Positions 12,001 to 28,446 of a stretch of DNA of 64,000 bases are shown piece after piece; the first letter of the stretch is position 1; each line of letters starts with the position of its first letter. The position numbers and the translations under genes were made by a program. The stretch spans positions 682,001 through 746,000 of the forward strand of contig NC_088175.1 of assembly GCF_028769735.1 (NCBI RefSeq). Reading direction: 5' to 3'. This DNA is from Zonotrichia leucophrys gambelii. Its lineage: Eukaryota; Chordata; Aves; Passeriformes; Passerellidae. A model generated the notes under the pieces. It ran no database searches. It was not told the origin of the DNA and was given only the letters and a program-made list of their open reading frames with translations.

Positions 12001-15000
12001 CATGGAGCTGAGTCCAGGGCCTCCTTGAAGCCCACCAAATACTGAGGGTTTCTTTCCCCTTCTTCCTTGAGACCTCAATTCCTGAGTGCCTTGAAGCCAC
12101 TTCACCTCTCCCAGTAGTCACTGACTGAAGGATTAGGCCATTTTTTTCATAGAAAGATAGACCTGAACATATTCACATTTTGACATGTTATATCTGAGAA
12201 TGTACAAGCTGTGAGCTGTTGTTCAGCCACACATTTTTAGCTTGTCAGTGATGAAGTCTTGAATGTTAACATGGATGTTTTGGGCACGTGAAAAGTGGAT
12301 TAATTTATATTGTCAAAACCAAGGAACCTCTTTTGGCCTGAGCATTTATTAGACCATTTAGCCTCACTTGACTCTGGTTTTGATAGAAGCTGCTGAGCAG
12401 AAATCACATGCGTTTGTCTTTCACTGCTCACTCTGTGAGGCAGGTGCTGGTGACAGTCTGAGCTGTCAGACTTTGTGCTCAGAGTGACAATTGCCGCCTC
12501 ACTAGCAGAACCTAAACATCCATTATCCTATTAGTGCATCCACATCTTTGTGCAATTAAACTTATTATGTTTAAGCTGCCTCCTCTGTGCATGTTCCCAC
12601 AGTTTTAACAGTTTATCATTTAAAGCCTATGAGAATTTGAGTGAGATTCAATTCCACCTGCACAGCCTGGGCAGCAGTGGGGTGTGATTGTGTCTGTGTG
12701 GTTGAAGTGCAGCTGCCCTGAGCAGTGAGAGTGCTCCAGTCAGTATTGTCAAGGTCTTCAGCAACCTGATAAGAGGGAGTGACCAGCAGGAAATACTCCT
12801 TGGTGGGGGAGAGTCTTTGTTCCATGAGAACCCTTTCAGATAAAAGGTGAAAATTGATCATCTTGGCATTCCCTTGCCTTAAAATTACTCAAGGGCCAGT
12901 CAAGGAAGTTTCCTTGCAGTGTGTTTAATAATACTGATTTCTGCCGAAGCCCCAATATTTCACACATATCTCAGTTCTATTGCTTGGAAGTTTTGCAGAT
13001 GAATACTTGTCAGTTCTGGAAGCTGTAATATATATTGCTGTTAAAGTGCTATTTTGGGGTGGAGTATTTTTTTGAGTAAGCATCTATGTCTCAAAACCAT
13101 CTGAGTCATGTATTCTATATTTTAATACAAAGTGGTTTTGAAGTCTCAGCATGTTGTAGTGGTTGAGATATGGCACTAAGCATAAAGAGCCATTGAAATG
13201 CCTCCTGAAAGGAGAGGAAAAATATTATATCCCCAGGATCACTGAATCAATTTACACATTTATTTATTTATGGTGATGGGCAGTGCTTGTTTGCAAGCTA
13301 ATTAGGGTTGATGGGTTCGGTTTTGGGGCTGGCACCCCCTGCCCAATTAACTGAGGGCTGCTGTTGGTGGCTGGGCAGCAGGTGATGGTTCTGCTTCACC
13401 TGTACAGACAGGGCAGGTCTTGCTCTCTTGGGTTCAGTCATCTTGGGAATGTGGCACAATCTTTCTGCTTTCCATGACCACCTTTAGCACCTTTTTTCAC
13501 GGAGGAATTTTGTTGAACTGGTTAACTTTGTGCATTGGGTTCGGGCTGTGCTGCAGTGGGTGTCACCAAACTCGTTTTACAGGGTTTTTCAAGGAAAACA
13601 CCCATTGTGGTGTTTTCTGCCCCGGACAGGCTGTAAATGGCTTTTTCTGTTGAGCTGCGGTTGCTTTTCAGGTACCTGAGTTGCACAAAGGCACTGACTC
13701 ATGGATCTGTCCCTAACTGGATTCTTTTGAGGCTTTAATTGTTGTGTGCAATAGCCAGGGTGCAATCTTCAGTATCTACAAGCAATCCATCTTTTCCTTA
13801 TCTTTGGATCCCTTTTGTTTTATTTTTACCAGTAAACTTGGCTCATGGGCTTTGTGGGAGTAGGAAAAGTGATCACTTTTCTGTAGCATCCTAATGTTTC
13901 TTGGAGAAAATGCTGGGAAATGATGGAATGCCTTACACATCTCTCCAAAATGTTGCATGTGGTTTTAGGGGGTGGAAGCAGCATGAATTGCCCTTTAAAA
14001 TTGAAAGTTAAGGAAGTAGCTGAAGTTCACAGGAATCTGAGAGCTTTAGAGAAATTAACAAAAAAGTGGTATAAATAGCAGGAATATGAAATAGCATCAT
14101 AAAATGGTGAGAGTAGATTTTTCAGTGTGGTATCCCCTTAGAGAGTAATTTTTGGGCAGAGAGAATGAAATATTTTGCACATGCAGCTTGCTTTGGTCAA
14201 GAAAGTTAAAGGTGGGCAGTATTACGTGGGCACCCCAAAATGTCAGGAATTTAAGGGGTCATTACTTTCTGAAAAACTCATCCTTTGCTGTATTTTGTGT
14301 CTTCACTGGATCTCCCAATTGTTGGTCATCATGGATTTTGCTAGTGGCTATTGTGTTCTGGGAGGATCAATAGAATCAAATAATCATGTGTAAAATAGAT
14401 GTGTTGATTTTTAATTTTTATTTTTTGAGTGTGTGGTTGTGAAAAAATCCTTTTCATTATTGTGTACAGCTTGCAATTTGATTGAGATTCAGAGCATAAA
14501 AAGCATGAAATCCTGTATTTCAAACTTCCTAGAGCTGTGTACTGAGGGTTGTTTTCCCCTGATTTGTTTTAATTTGACTGCTTTAGTGGCACTAGATAAT
14601 ATCAAGCATTTATTGTGTGTGATTTATATGGATAGGGAAAATACCATACACTTTCTCAGGCCAGGAACAATGTTCTTTACACATGGTGTTTAATACAGTT
14701 GTGAGCCTAAATAAATGCTGCTTTTGAATATGTGCACAGCTCCTGTGTAATTATGGAGCAGCGTGGTTTATTAGGAGAGAACATGCAGCATTGTGGAGTG
14801 CTCCTCAGCTGATGGTTGGATAAAACTGATCAGCTCAAATATTGTCTGGAACTGATCATCTGAATTCTGGGCCAGATTTCCTTTCCCTTACTTGTTTTCA
14901 GTGGCTCTGGTTAATCAGGGGGAGCAGTGGGCTCTGGTGGCACAAAGCTCAGGGATGTAGCCATGGATAATGGTGGGGTTTGGTTGTCTGTGTGATATTT

Positions 15001-16135
15001 ACAGCTGAAGTACTGAATGGAAATGGAGAACTCTTATCTTTCCCATTAACATTGTACAGAGATGGGAAAGAACACAAATACTCTGCAAAATGAGTAAGTT
15101 AGACCAGTCCCACAGAGGGTGGCAGGTGGGGTTTATGCTAAAACAGGCATTCAAAAATATTCTTCCAGGCTATTTCCACACATAAAAACAAGGCACACAC
15201 AAAATCCCAACAGTCTGTGCTCTGAATGTGCTGTGCATGGAAGAAACTTCACATAATGAAGAACAGATCTGTGGATATTTATCTGCCTTCAGATCATTTG
15301 ACAGCAATTTGATCATGATCATCTCACCAGTGTGGGGAGGCAGCTGTGTGTCCTCCTCCCTCCTGTCCCAGCATCTGCATCCTCTGCTGAGTAACTTCAC
15401 TGGGGTGTTCTGCTTTGTGTGGTTTGTGGCAGAATGGGTACTGAGAGAAATGCTAACAAGAACGGAATGTATTTTGTTACAGCTTTTTTGCTTTTATCTT
15501 TTTGATCCTCTGTTAATATGAGTTGTCTTGCTTCTGCTCCCTCCATGCAACTGATTCTCCTCGTGGCTTTTCCTACTAACAAACCACGAAGGAATAAATT
15601 TACATCACAAATTTTTATTGTGATCATATTCTTTGAAATGTGCTGCAACTCTGAGAGAACAGCTTGTGTTTTGTCTTTGCAATGGTGAGTAATGTGTTTG
15701 CTCACTTTGTCCTTTGTGTTTGATAACCTGGGAAGCTCCCTCCAAATTCACTGGAGTAGGGCTGGGTTTTTATTCCCCACAATCTGTAGGAAATGATTGA
15801 GATGCCAGCACAGCTAATGAAGGCCTGATATGTTCTCCTTATTTTTAATCCCTAAAAGTAGCTGCATTGAATATGACCTTACAATTTAGCTTCTAAAAGT
15901 TGGCACGACATTCACCAAGTGGTTTAATGTCTAGAATAGCAGTTGCCATTTATTTTTGAGCTTGAAGAAAAAGCATTTTTTTGAATGATTAACTTTAAAA
16001 TGCAAAAAAAAAAATCAAATTCCCTACCATACTTTAAGAAGATCAGGATTTCTGCCACCCTTAAAAAGGGAATTGAAACCTGACCTGCTCAATGGTCAGG
16101 TTGGGATGGGGGAAGGAGGTTTTGGTATGTTTTCC

Positions 16136-16155
16136 TTTTTTTTTTTTTTTTTTTT
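16136..16155. repeat. T20 homopolymer
   Basis: Twenty consecutive T within intron 1. The small open frame across it is spurious. Confidence 0.9.
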
Positions 16156-19100
16156 GTTTCTAATAGGTCAAAATATACTTGTTTTTTTTGAGATTTGTTG
16201 CACTGGCCACGTGTTGCATATTGTAGGGTATTTCAAGACATCCCTGAAATATTTATCATGCTGTGTCCCACCAAGAATGTAATCTTAAGGTCTCCACTGT
16301 TTATGAAGCACAGTCTATATTTTATCTCATGCTGAGAAAAGATGTGATAATGGTTGTTTGGGGATTATGTGAAAATGAAGTGAGGAATGACCCTTAAAAA
16401 TTGGTAGGAAGTGGGAGATTCCCAAATGAGACCAGGGAGGTGGGGAAACAGAATTGCTGCTCTGGAGTTTTTCTAATGAATATTGTCCTTGCATTTACAA
16501 TGGAGAAAATTAAGATTAGGGAGAGAAAGAAGCATTTAAAGAAAGTGCCATAAAAATCTGTTGGGCTACAGAAATGAAAGCTAAACCTGTGATTTGGGCA
16601 CTTGTGTGTGTCAGTGGTGCAGGCACAGAGCCTGGGATGCTGAAGGTCAGCAGTGGATCAGAGGTGCTGGGATGTCAATGAGCTTCAGCACCAGGTGGCA
16701 CAGCCACTCCTGAGTGAGACACCCATTCCAGCAGGAAATGCTTCACTTGCTTTTGGGCTCATTCCTTACACCTCCTTTAACTTAAGGTTAAAAAAGAAAG
16801 TGATTTGCCAAAACATTTCTTTTTAAAACATACTTGCCTAGGCTCATTTCTGGAAGGATTAAGGATTAAGTCTGAATTTGGATGAAAGATGGCAATAAAG
16901 TGTTACTGGGTTGCATCTTTTGTTTTTCTGCAACTTAATGTTCAGAATAATTTAGGCTCTGCTCTGTGAGGTATTAAAGGAGTTCATAGAGATCATTCTT
17001 CCTTCTCTGATGTCCAGCTATTCAAATTGCAGTAGTAAAGCCAACAGAGATTTAGCAAGTCATTCTAAATGGTGCTTTAGGGCAGGGAATAAATAATGTC
17101 CTAATCAACTGACATTTCAGTAGGGAATTGTGATATGATGTAAAATTTAAAATTACCTTCATTAGTCCAGAAAAACCATGTGATCTCAACAGCAAAAATA
17201 CTACTGAGTCTTTATAGCATTCAAAGGCTACTGGTGCTTTTGGTGTCACTGAAAGGCAGCAGCCTTGGAAAACACCAGGTTCCCTGAGCCTGTGTTGGAC
17301 TGGAGAGGGTGATTTGTTGAGTCATGGCCACCACCTTGTGCTGCAGAAAGGATTTTTTACAGTAGAATATATTAGAACTTTTGCTAGTAGAATATATCTC
17401 CATGATAAATTGCATGTTCTGTCTGAAGTAAGACAAGCTGGGGATTCTTACTCCAGTTCTGTGTGTGTTGTATTGGCTATTAAGGACAAGGAGAATGGTG
17501 TGATTTTACCTTTTCTCTTTCCACCATGTAAAAAAATTGATCCAAGATCAAAGTAAATCCAAGTGGAGTGAATTGGGTTTCTGACATATATGTATTATGG
17601 GCTATGCCAGATAAGATAAATTTCTTGCTTTTTGATAGAAGAATATTAATCTTTGTTGAATTTGGGAAGGCTGCTTTAGGCTGATGGCTGAGAGTGGTTA
17701 GTGTTATGAGCAGATGATTAAATATATAAAAAAAATTAAAGGAAGGCAAGCATAGCCCAGATGTTCTAAGATGCACATAGTTTTAACTTTTCTTTCTCCT
17801 ATTTTATTTTTCTTCCTAAGCTATTATTGTTTCAGAGTTTCAGTTGTTAGAGCACATAACCAGGACTGTAGATATGTCTGGAGACATCATCTCTACCAAA
17901 TCTGGTTACCTGTTGAAGACTGTCAGGTCATCAAATCCTCCTCTTGTTAACTTATAAAGCTTTTTAAAATTAAGTAATGTTAATTTTTTTAAACCAATTT
18001 TTTGTTGTGTAACTCCTGTTGATTCTGATTCCAGACCCCCTCTGATGTGACTGATGAAAAATACAATCTCCAATATGAAGTTTTACTCTACTGGTTAGAC
18101 TTACAGTTGAGTAGCTTTTTCTGCTGTTTTTCCTGAAAAGCCAATCCTGCTAATCCTGTGGTTATCTAGTTGCCTTTTTGTGCATTTATAGGATGAGCTC
18201 ATCTGCTTTGAGTGTGATTGACCAGAGCCACACTGCTCACTTCAGGTTAAACCTCACATCCTGCTGGGGACTGAAACACCAGCAGCTCTTCTGCTGCCAC
18301 CCTGGGTTCCTTTCCTGACTGTCCCACATGGCAGGGGGACCACAAGATGTTATTTAATTGGTTTAGGGCTGTCATTTTCTCTGCTTGCTGCTCTTTAAGT
18401 GACAAGCTCCCAGTGACTCTGTGGCTTGGTTCAAATGCATGAATTAATTCATTTTTTTCAGTTATGTTGCTTTCTGTTTCTGTTGTGGAAGGGCTTGGCT
18501 GTAAAGTAACCTTGTGTGCTTTGTGTAAAGTATCCTGAAATGATTTGTCATGGTCTTTTGGCTGTCTTATTTTTAGCAAGTCTAAAAAATAGTATTTGCC
18601 CTCAGTCTGCTACCCCATGTATTATTGCATTGCTTGTGTTTTAACTGTTCATTGATTCAGCTTTTTAGAGGTGTGTTGATCAAGCAACTTGTACCCTGAA
18701 ATAATAATGATGGACACTTTTTGGGTCTTTTTTCCTCTCCTTATACTTTTGGATCAAGATAAACACACTTCCCCTCCAACCACAACACTGAGTATGCTCC
18801 AAAAGCTTTGGAGGAGGGAAGGAGAAATTCTAATAAACAGAGAGAAGAGCAGCTTTTTATGCCTTTCCACCCAATGGAAATCCCTGGGATCTCAGTTCAG
18901 GGATCTTGTTCAAACTGTAACCTGTCTGTGTGGTGCACCCAATGGGAGAGTTTATCTGGTGAAAAATAACCCAGAAATAACTGTGTGGCTGCACAAATGT
19001 TATCCTGGCCTGAGGGGAAGGACGGTGCCCAGCAGTGAGGTTACAGCAGCTTCTCTGGTGTTGGTGCTGATTTAACATGCAGGGATACACTTCTGCTGTT

Positions 19101-22100
19101 CCCAAGCTGAATATATAAACTCAGGCTTGTTGGGACTTCTGCTGCTTATCAGAATGGCAGATGATGTCTTAACCTTTGAGTTTGGCCCTTCATTTGTAAT
19201 TAAATAAAAAGAAACACTTGATTTTATTGTATCATAAACCAAGATTTATGCAGGAGCTCCCACTTGGTCATGGCAACTTGTTCTTTCAGTCACTTCAAAC
19301 CAAGCAAGTTTAGTGGTAGGGAGGATATAATTTTGTTACATTTTGTTTTTTGAGCACTGATAGGGGTTTCAGAGCTATCCAGGACGTGGCTGGTGCAGTT
19401 ATTGCTCCACCAGGCTGTTTTTTCAGTTGTTTTTAATTGTGTGTGCATACACCCACACTGTCTCTTTATTTGAATAGCTTGAGGAAACTGGACTGTGTAC
19501 TTTTCATGCTTCAAGTCAAACACAAGTCTCTGCTCTTGGCAGGAATTTGGCTTGGTTCCTCCCAATACCCAGGAGAGATGAGCCAACATTTGTAGATCAC
19601 TCAACAGTATCTTTGTGAAAGGTGGGTCAAGATTTGGATTTTTGAGAGATTTTCAAAGCCTTGCGTGTTTCCCTTTGAGACCCCAAACCACTGCTGTATT
19701 TTGGAGGACCTTGGTCATATGCCTGGCTCTCTGACAGATGTGTCTTATCAATTTTATCTTCTTACTCTGAGATTAGACATGAAATATGGGAGTGTCTCAT
19801 GACAAGCCCTCAGTAATGTGGTCAGGATATCCCATCATGCCACAAATACCTTTTAATGTTTTTCCCCTTTTACCATAAAGCCACATTTCCTTGTCTTGTT
19901 CCCACATGCTGCTGTTGCATTGTTAAAATACAGGAAAGAAGGTAGAAGTCTTGTTTCAGTAAAATATTTCAAGTAAAAGATTTGTTGTGACTATTTTGGG
20001 ACCCCCAAGTGTTTATTTTTTTGTTTTCTATATTTTAGTTTTTTTCCCCATGTGATTTCTGGCTTATGTAGGTGTTTGGTGTGATGGAGTAAGTGAATGC
20101 TCAGAGTGCTTGGTACAGTAAAATCTGTCAGCTCAGCCACATTGGGCAGGACTTTGTCATGAGGGAAGAAATGGATGTGGAGGGAGAAGGGCGAGATCTC
20201 ACACTTGTTAGTGACAAATATGTTTGTCCTGTGAGACAATGGGTGACGTGGAGCTGGATTGTGTCTCAAAAGGTGCAGTCTTGGCAATTTGGACAGACTT
20301 GGGAGATTTCGTAATTGTGACTTCAGGTGTGCTCTGGGCAGCTGTTGATCCTGATAAACATTTTAATTTGATGTTTGCTGAGAACTCTGAAAACTTGCAA
20401 AGTTCTCACTGAAGGAGAATAAAGCACAATAGCAAAGGTTATTGACGCAGTTGAATTATTATTTTAGTGCATGTGTTTGCCCAGTAGACCATAATGGATT
20501 TGGAGTAGTTGTTCTGGTACACTGAGTAAATTCTGGGTCGGTTTTGGTGTGCCTAGTCATTGTGAAAGCACTTATTTCTCAATGCCACACAGCTGCTCTT
20601 GGAGTGTCAGGAATTGGCCTGTTGTTTGGCCAAAGTGGCAGAATGGTGCTGTAAGACACGTCCTTGTGATTGTGTCCTTAACTGACTAGGCAGCACTATG
20701 TCAGGAAAAAACACTTTTATTTAATTACTCATAGAAATATTTTTTCTATACTATCTAGAGTTAATAACATAAAAGCTTCTCTAAGTTTTTTTTTTCCCTA
20801 GGGAAAAAGAACGGCTCATCTGTACTGGATAAAAGTGATTTAAGTTTTATCTTGCTGCAAATTCTCTTGTCAGGTCCAAGCCCCTTGAAATGGTTTTGTA
20901 GTAGAGATGTTGAAACACGATGGGTGGTGGAAATATTTATTATTAATTGACTCAGTATGTCTTTTTTTCTTTAGAAATCCGAGTCAGTCAGGGCTGTTGT
21001 TCAGCCACTACCTGGTCTGCTTTATTTCTGGTGCAGCTGAGAGGAACTGGTCTGTATGGCAGAGTATGTACATGGGAGTTTGGAAAATGAAGGTTAACTG
21101 TGCCTGGATGTCTCCTAAATTTTTGAGCTGTCTGGGCTCATTTAACCTCCTCTTTTCTGCAATGTGGAGCAGAACTTGTCTGACAAAACCAAAATGAAAC
21201 AGAAGTGGTGTGCGTGCATCCTTTTCCCAAAAGATATAAACAGTGTAGAAGGAGGATTGTGTTCTCAGGAGCTTGGCAGATGATGCTGAGAATTGACATA
21301 ACACAGATATAGGCAGAGCACCAGAGTCTCTCTTTGCTTTGTTGCTTAAAGGAGGGAGTTCAGATCAGCTCTCTGGAGTCCTGATTTGAAAAAAAATGAA
21401 ATGTTAGCAAAGCAATCTCTGAGATTTTGTGTCACACTGTGACTGGGCTGAGGAGAAGGGAGCCGCAGATGGCTGCAGATAGCTTATCAGCAGTGTTTAA
21501 AACCCAGAATTCTCATCTGAACTGAGCACTTTTCATCTGAATCTGATGGAGTTGTGGTTCCTGCCTGGAAGCTGTGTCCTGTTGCCATGATGAGCTGTAG
21601 GCTCTGCATTCACAGGGGTTCCTGTGAGACCTGTTTGCTTACTAGTTGAAGACAAGGCCCATTGTGTGGGGTTTTTTGGCCAAATAAGGTTTTGAGATCA
21701 TTCTGAAGTTGTCTCCTCTCAAGGTAAGGACAGCAAAATTCCCTCTGATAGAACTTTACAGAATCTGGACAAGATTCTTCCTTCTCCCAACTCCCTCTTG
21801 GATTTGGCAGTCAGGGAAGAGATGGCCCAAAAAACACAGGCAGCAGGGAGTACTTGAGTAAGGATTTATGGATTCCTGAAGCTGAGGTGTGAAAAGGAAA
21901 AGCCTGATTTTTATCCCTAACTCCCTACTGATCTTTTAAGCTCCTTTATTCTGAGGCTCTCAGAGGTGCTTGGTGTCATTGAAGTCGAACTTTTCTTTTT
22001 TCTGCTTTTGCTCCCTATCCTGCAACATGGCAAAAAATGGTTTTGTCTGGGTTCTTTTGGATCTCAGAGTCCTGGCTGCTGCAGACTCCAGGAAGAACCC

Positions 22101-23777
22101 GTGTCTGTGGGTCCATCAGCCCAGAAAATGGAGCTGCAGTGTCCAGCTGCAAGTCATTGATGAGCTCTTGGCTGCTCAGCAGAAACCACTGTGACTTGTT
22201 AAATGTACTGAGGGTTGTGAAATAAACAGGTTTGACAGCTGCTCTCCCCAGATTGGGCTGTTCTTGTCTCAGTTCAAGAATCTCTGCTTGAGAATATCAA
22301 ATTGTCTAATCCAAGCTAAGCAAGAAGCCCAGGAATGTTTCTAGAAGCATCTTTGATTTAAAAAACTAGATGTCATTCTGTAAGCTTTCTCATGTGTGTG
22401 TTTTCTGTTTTTTAATATTCCCTCCCCATAAATCAAGTCATTCCACTTCTATAAGTAAATTTCCCTCTGACATTGAAATTGAGGAACAAATGAAATCATC
22501 ATTTTTGCTGATTCTCTCCACTCCTGTTGTTTGTGGTTCAAGTCTGGGCTATGTATTGAGGACTGTATTATTATTTTTTAATCTAAACTATTTCTTCCAC
22601 AGTAGAGAGGATTGTTTTGTTACTTGAAATTACAGAAACATCTTGGTTATAAAAGCTGAAGAAAGAGAGGCTTAGAAATTCTGATACTGTTTAATGAGTC
22701 TATATACTAAAAATAGGCTTTGTAAAGAAGGGTAGCAATTCATTCTGTAATACTCCTAGTCAACAGCAAAAGCCATAAAGTTTTTTTTTCTGAAATGATT
22801 AATGGCTGCATATCTAAAGTTCTGCAAATTTTTGTAATGCTCAGCAGAATCTAAAAGTTTGAGAGAATATCTTGTGTTCCTGCTTGTGGAAATAGCTGTT
22901 CTTTAATCTGTTTTGTTTGCTGCTTTGCCAGCCAGGCTAAAAATGTGAGCAGCACCATCAAGCTGTGCTGATGCTGTGAGCCATTTCCATCCTCCAGTGT
23001 TCCAGATTCCTTGTCTGCCATCATCCCTGCATGCAGTGAGGGTGTGCGTGTGTCAGGAATGCAGCGTTGGGCACCAGTCCTGGACCCTCTGAAGACACTC
23101 TGTCCAAAACAAACACTCAGTTCCCTGTCAGTGTAATTTAGTTGATAAATATCTTAACAGCTTTCTGGGGAGGAACTTCTGCTTGTGTTCTGCAATGTAC
23201 CAAAAGCATTTTTAGTGATCCTGAAGTCCTTGGACATGAGGGCCTGTAGTGCTGTTTGTGCTTTGATGGTGCCAAACCATGTAGATGCTTTGTTGTCTGC
23301 TTCCCCCAAAAATGTGGTGTGATAGACTGCTCAGAGACTGGGCCTTTTGTTTAATATTTCATGGGGATTAAAGAGAAGAACAACAGATAAAACCACTGTC
23401 CATGAAATGAAAATGAGCATTCTAATGTTTATTAGTGTCAAAGATCAGGAAACTTCATTGTTCCTGCTTGGCATTACTGATAGTTGTCCCTGTTCTATGT
23501 CCATGGGTAAATCCTTGGGCATTTTCTGTTCATGTCTTCATCCTGATAACATGTTCTCAAGATACAAACTCCAATCCAAAAGGAAATGATTTGGTGAGTG
23601 TGTGAAGTACAGATTGCAGGAGAAGCAGCAACATCACACCATTTGTTTAGCTCTCACGTGAAGCTGTTGTCTTCACACAAACTCAGTATTGAACAAATGT
23701 ATGGATGTGGTTTTTAAAAATACAAATATTTGTCTTCTTTAGTTTATATATGTAGCACATCTGCATATATAATACAT

Positions 23778-23785
23778 ATGCAAAT
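23778..23785 (+). promoter_or_regulatory. Octamer motif ATGCAAAT (possible POU-factor site)
   Basis: A perfect ATGCAAAT lies within CATATGCAAATGCAAAAT, where a second partial octamer (ATGCAAAA) overlaps it by two bases. The match is exact, but an 8-mer this AT-rich can occur by chance in 64 kb, and nothing else here marks an enhancer. Confidence 0.2.
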
Positions 23786-26287
23786 GCAAAATTGCCTTTT
23801 TAAGGCTCCTTATTTAGGAAAGCACAGGGCCATTTGTTTTGGCCCTGATTTGAAGGTGAATTAAGGAAGTGCTTTGGTGCTTTGCTTATTTGGAGAAAGC
23901 CACATATAATGTGTTGGCCAGTGAAAGATGTACAGAATGGTGTCCTGCTTCCACAGTCAGCTGTCCTTACAGTAAGGCCTGTGGGGTGGAGTTGGACTTG
24001 GAAAGAAAAGGATCTCCTGAAATGATGTGGTTTGTGTGCCATGAGAAGCTCTCTAATACCAGCGGTGTTGGGGGTGTCCCTCCGTGCTATTAAATGAGTT
24101 GGGTGACTTTGCTGAAGTCACAGAAATTGCTACATATCTTTTATAATTAGCTAACTAAATAATCCAAGTGAAAAAGAAAAGTATTTTTAATTTTTATAGT
24201 GCAAGATAATTTTTTTTAAGTCAAATTTTGAAATCTTTATTTGAAGATGTGAAAGAATTCATTAAATCCACCTTTATAACAATGTGCCTTTGTGGTGATG
24301 ACACATGCTCTGACATTAGTGGTCTGCAGTGAAACCAAAAGGAATTCCTTGGAGCAGGGTTGGGCAAGTGGCTTTTTTTCATTCCTCAAGAATCAGATGG
24401 AAATGTGTGACCCAACATTGCCATTGGTGGCGGAGTGGCTGCTGTTTGTGGGAACAAGGATGACAGATTTGTTTGGAGGGAAGCTTGGGATCTGTGTGAA
24501 TTATTTCTGTCTGGAGATGGGAGAGGAGGCAGGACATGGTCTGAGTCCAGCTCTGCCCTTGACTTGTCCCATGCAGCCCCCTTTGAATTCAGAGGGAATT
24601 ATCTCCAAATAAATATCAGGGTGGATGTGCACGAGTGAGTGAGAATGCAATCACCTGATGTGGGATCCCCATAGTGAGGTGTTGACTCATCTTTTCATGT
24701 ATGGAAAGCTATTCTGCAGCCTTAGGAACAGTGCTTTCAGCTGGGGAAGGCATGGAAGCACTTGTGTGAAGTGCTTTTCCAAGCAGGGATTTTTTCCATA
24801 GTCAAGTCCTGTGCAAACTTGAAGTGTCTTTGATTTAGGGAAGGGGGGAGTGAAGCAGTTTCAGGTGCTGCTGTCTGTGAATAATATCCTGCACATGGAG
24901 CCCCTGCTCTGTTGGTCCTTAGGCAATACTGTGATAAAAAACAATGCAAACACCTGCACTTGGATCCACCTGCTGAGCTCTGTCTCTTTTACTCCCTGTT
25001 CTATAACTTAGGGAAAAGGAGGCAGGGACTTTTCTGTGCTTTGGCTGCTGTGTTGAGAGGCACAAACAGGCAGAGCTGCCAGAACACAGACAGTGAAGCT
25101 GTCCTTGTGCTGGGCTCCTGCGTGCACAGACAGGCTGGGGAGGCAGGAGAAATCCCTGTCCCTGCCTTGCCTGCTCTTTTGCATTTACTCTTGCTCCTCC
25201 TGTTGTGGGGACATAAATTGCTTTCATCATATTAACATGATATTAATTTCTCATTATTTTATTGAGTTCATGTCCCAGCAGCTTCTAAATTTCAGGCTTA
25301 GTGTGCTAATGAAGTTTAATTGTTCCCTACCCAGATAATTTGTATTTATAAATACACTTTGTTTTCTAACTAAAGGAATTCTGGGGCAGGAAAATGCCCA
25401 ACTTAATTCAAGGTTTTCTCTTTAACATTTGCAGCTGCTGTACAAAATGCAGGCTGAAGCTGTAGTTATCTGTGTTAGCAACAACAAAAAAATTGCCTTT
25501 TTCTTTTAAATTGTGAGATACAATTGTGTTTGTTTTGCACTTTCTAATCTTGAAAACAGAAGCTGGGCAGAACTGGTTGGCTCTCCTCACCTCTGCCTCT
25601 GTAAGGACTGGAACCAGTTTAGTTGGGGATAGGTCAGCAGTACGAAAGTTTTAAGATCTTTCTCAGCCATGTCAGTGTTGTTTCTCTTGTTTAGCTTTTT
25701 TGTGCTGGGTTTGTGAAGGTAAAGCATGGCTTAGCCCTTAATGTACAACTGTTTTGGCTTCAGTCTAACAAAGCTATAAATAGGCTCCCCTTTGCCTCCC
25801 CAGCAGTAGGAAATGACTGCAGCAGGTGTTGTCCTCTGCTAGAAATTTGCACATTATTACTACCCAAGTACTTTTTTCTTAAAATCAGCTTTCTTGTTAT
25901 CTGTTCTTCCTTTAATAAATGCCAACTGACTGGTCAGCAAGTATCTTGTTAAAATCTGAAGTCTTCATTAGGTCAAAAGAAATAAAACCAGAAAGGTATT
26001 TTGTTTTATTTTTGTGCAGCCTCTGTGTAAAGTTTATTTTACATGCAATTTAAAAGTATTACCAAAAGGCACAGGAGAGCTGCATAAAGCTGACTGAAAT
26101 GTTTTTTATTCTTTTGGCTTTGCTGGGCTGGATTTTAACTCAGGTTTGTAGCAGTTCCTCTGTGATAGGACTGGCAGATGCTTGGAAGTCTGCAGGCAAG
26201 ATTTGTGTCCATGCTTGGATTGAGTTCTCCTTGCACTGCAGCATCCAGGAAATAAACAGGGTTTTTGTGCAGTGAGGTCATGCTTAG

Positions 26288-28372
<2,085 letters not shown>

Positions 28373-28446
28373 ATACAATAAAAGAGAGGAAGACTTTCCC
28401 ACTCTAGAGGAATATAATGATTTCTTGGAAGAAATAGAAGAAATTG
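28373..28446 (+). CDS. MNAT1: MNAT1 coding exon 3, MAT1 residues ~81-106
   Basis: This 74-bp exon contributes the third base of Ile81, 24 whole codons and the first base of Val106. It reads [20 protein letters not shown] and then IEEI. This is the MAT1 helical segment after the RING, part of the region that anchors the CDK-activating kinase to the ARCH domain of XPD in TFIIH. Compared with human from memory it has S91T, R93E and V102I, all mild. The donor is G|GTAAGT. The exon length is not a multiple of three, so skipping it would shift the frame. It is AT-rich at third codon positions, unlike exons 2 and 5. Confidence 0.95.
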
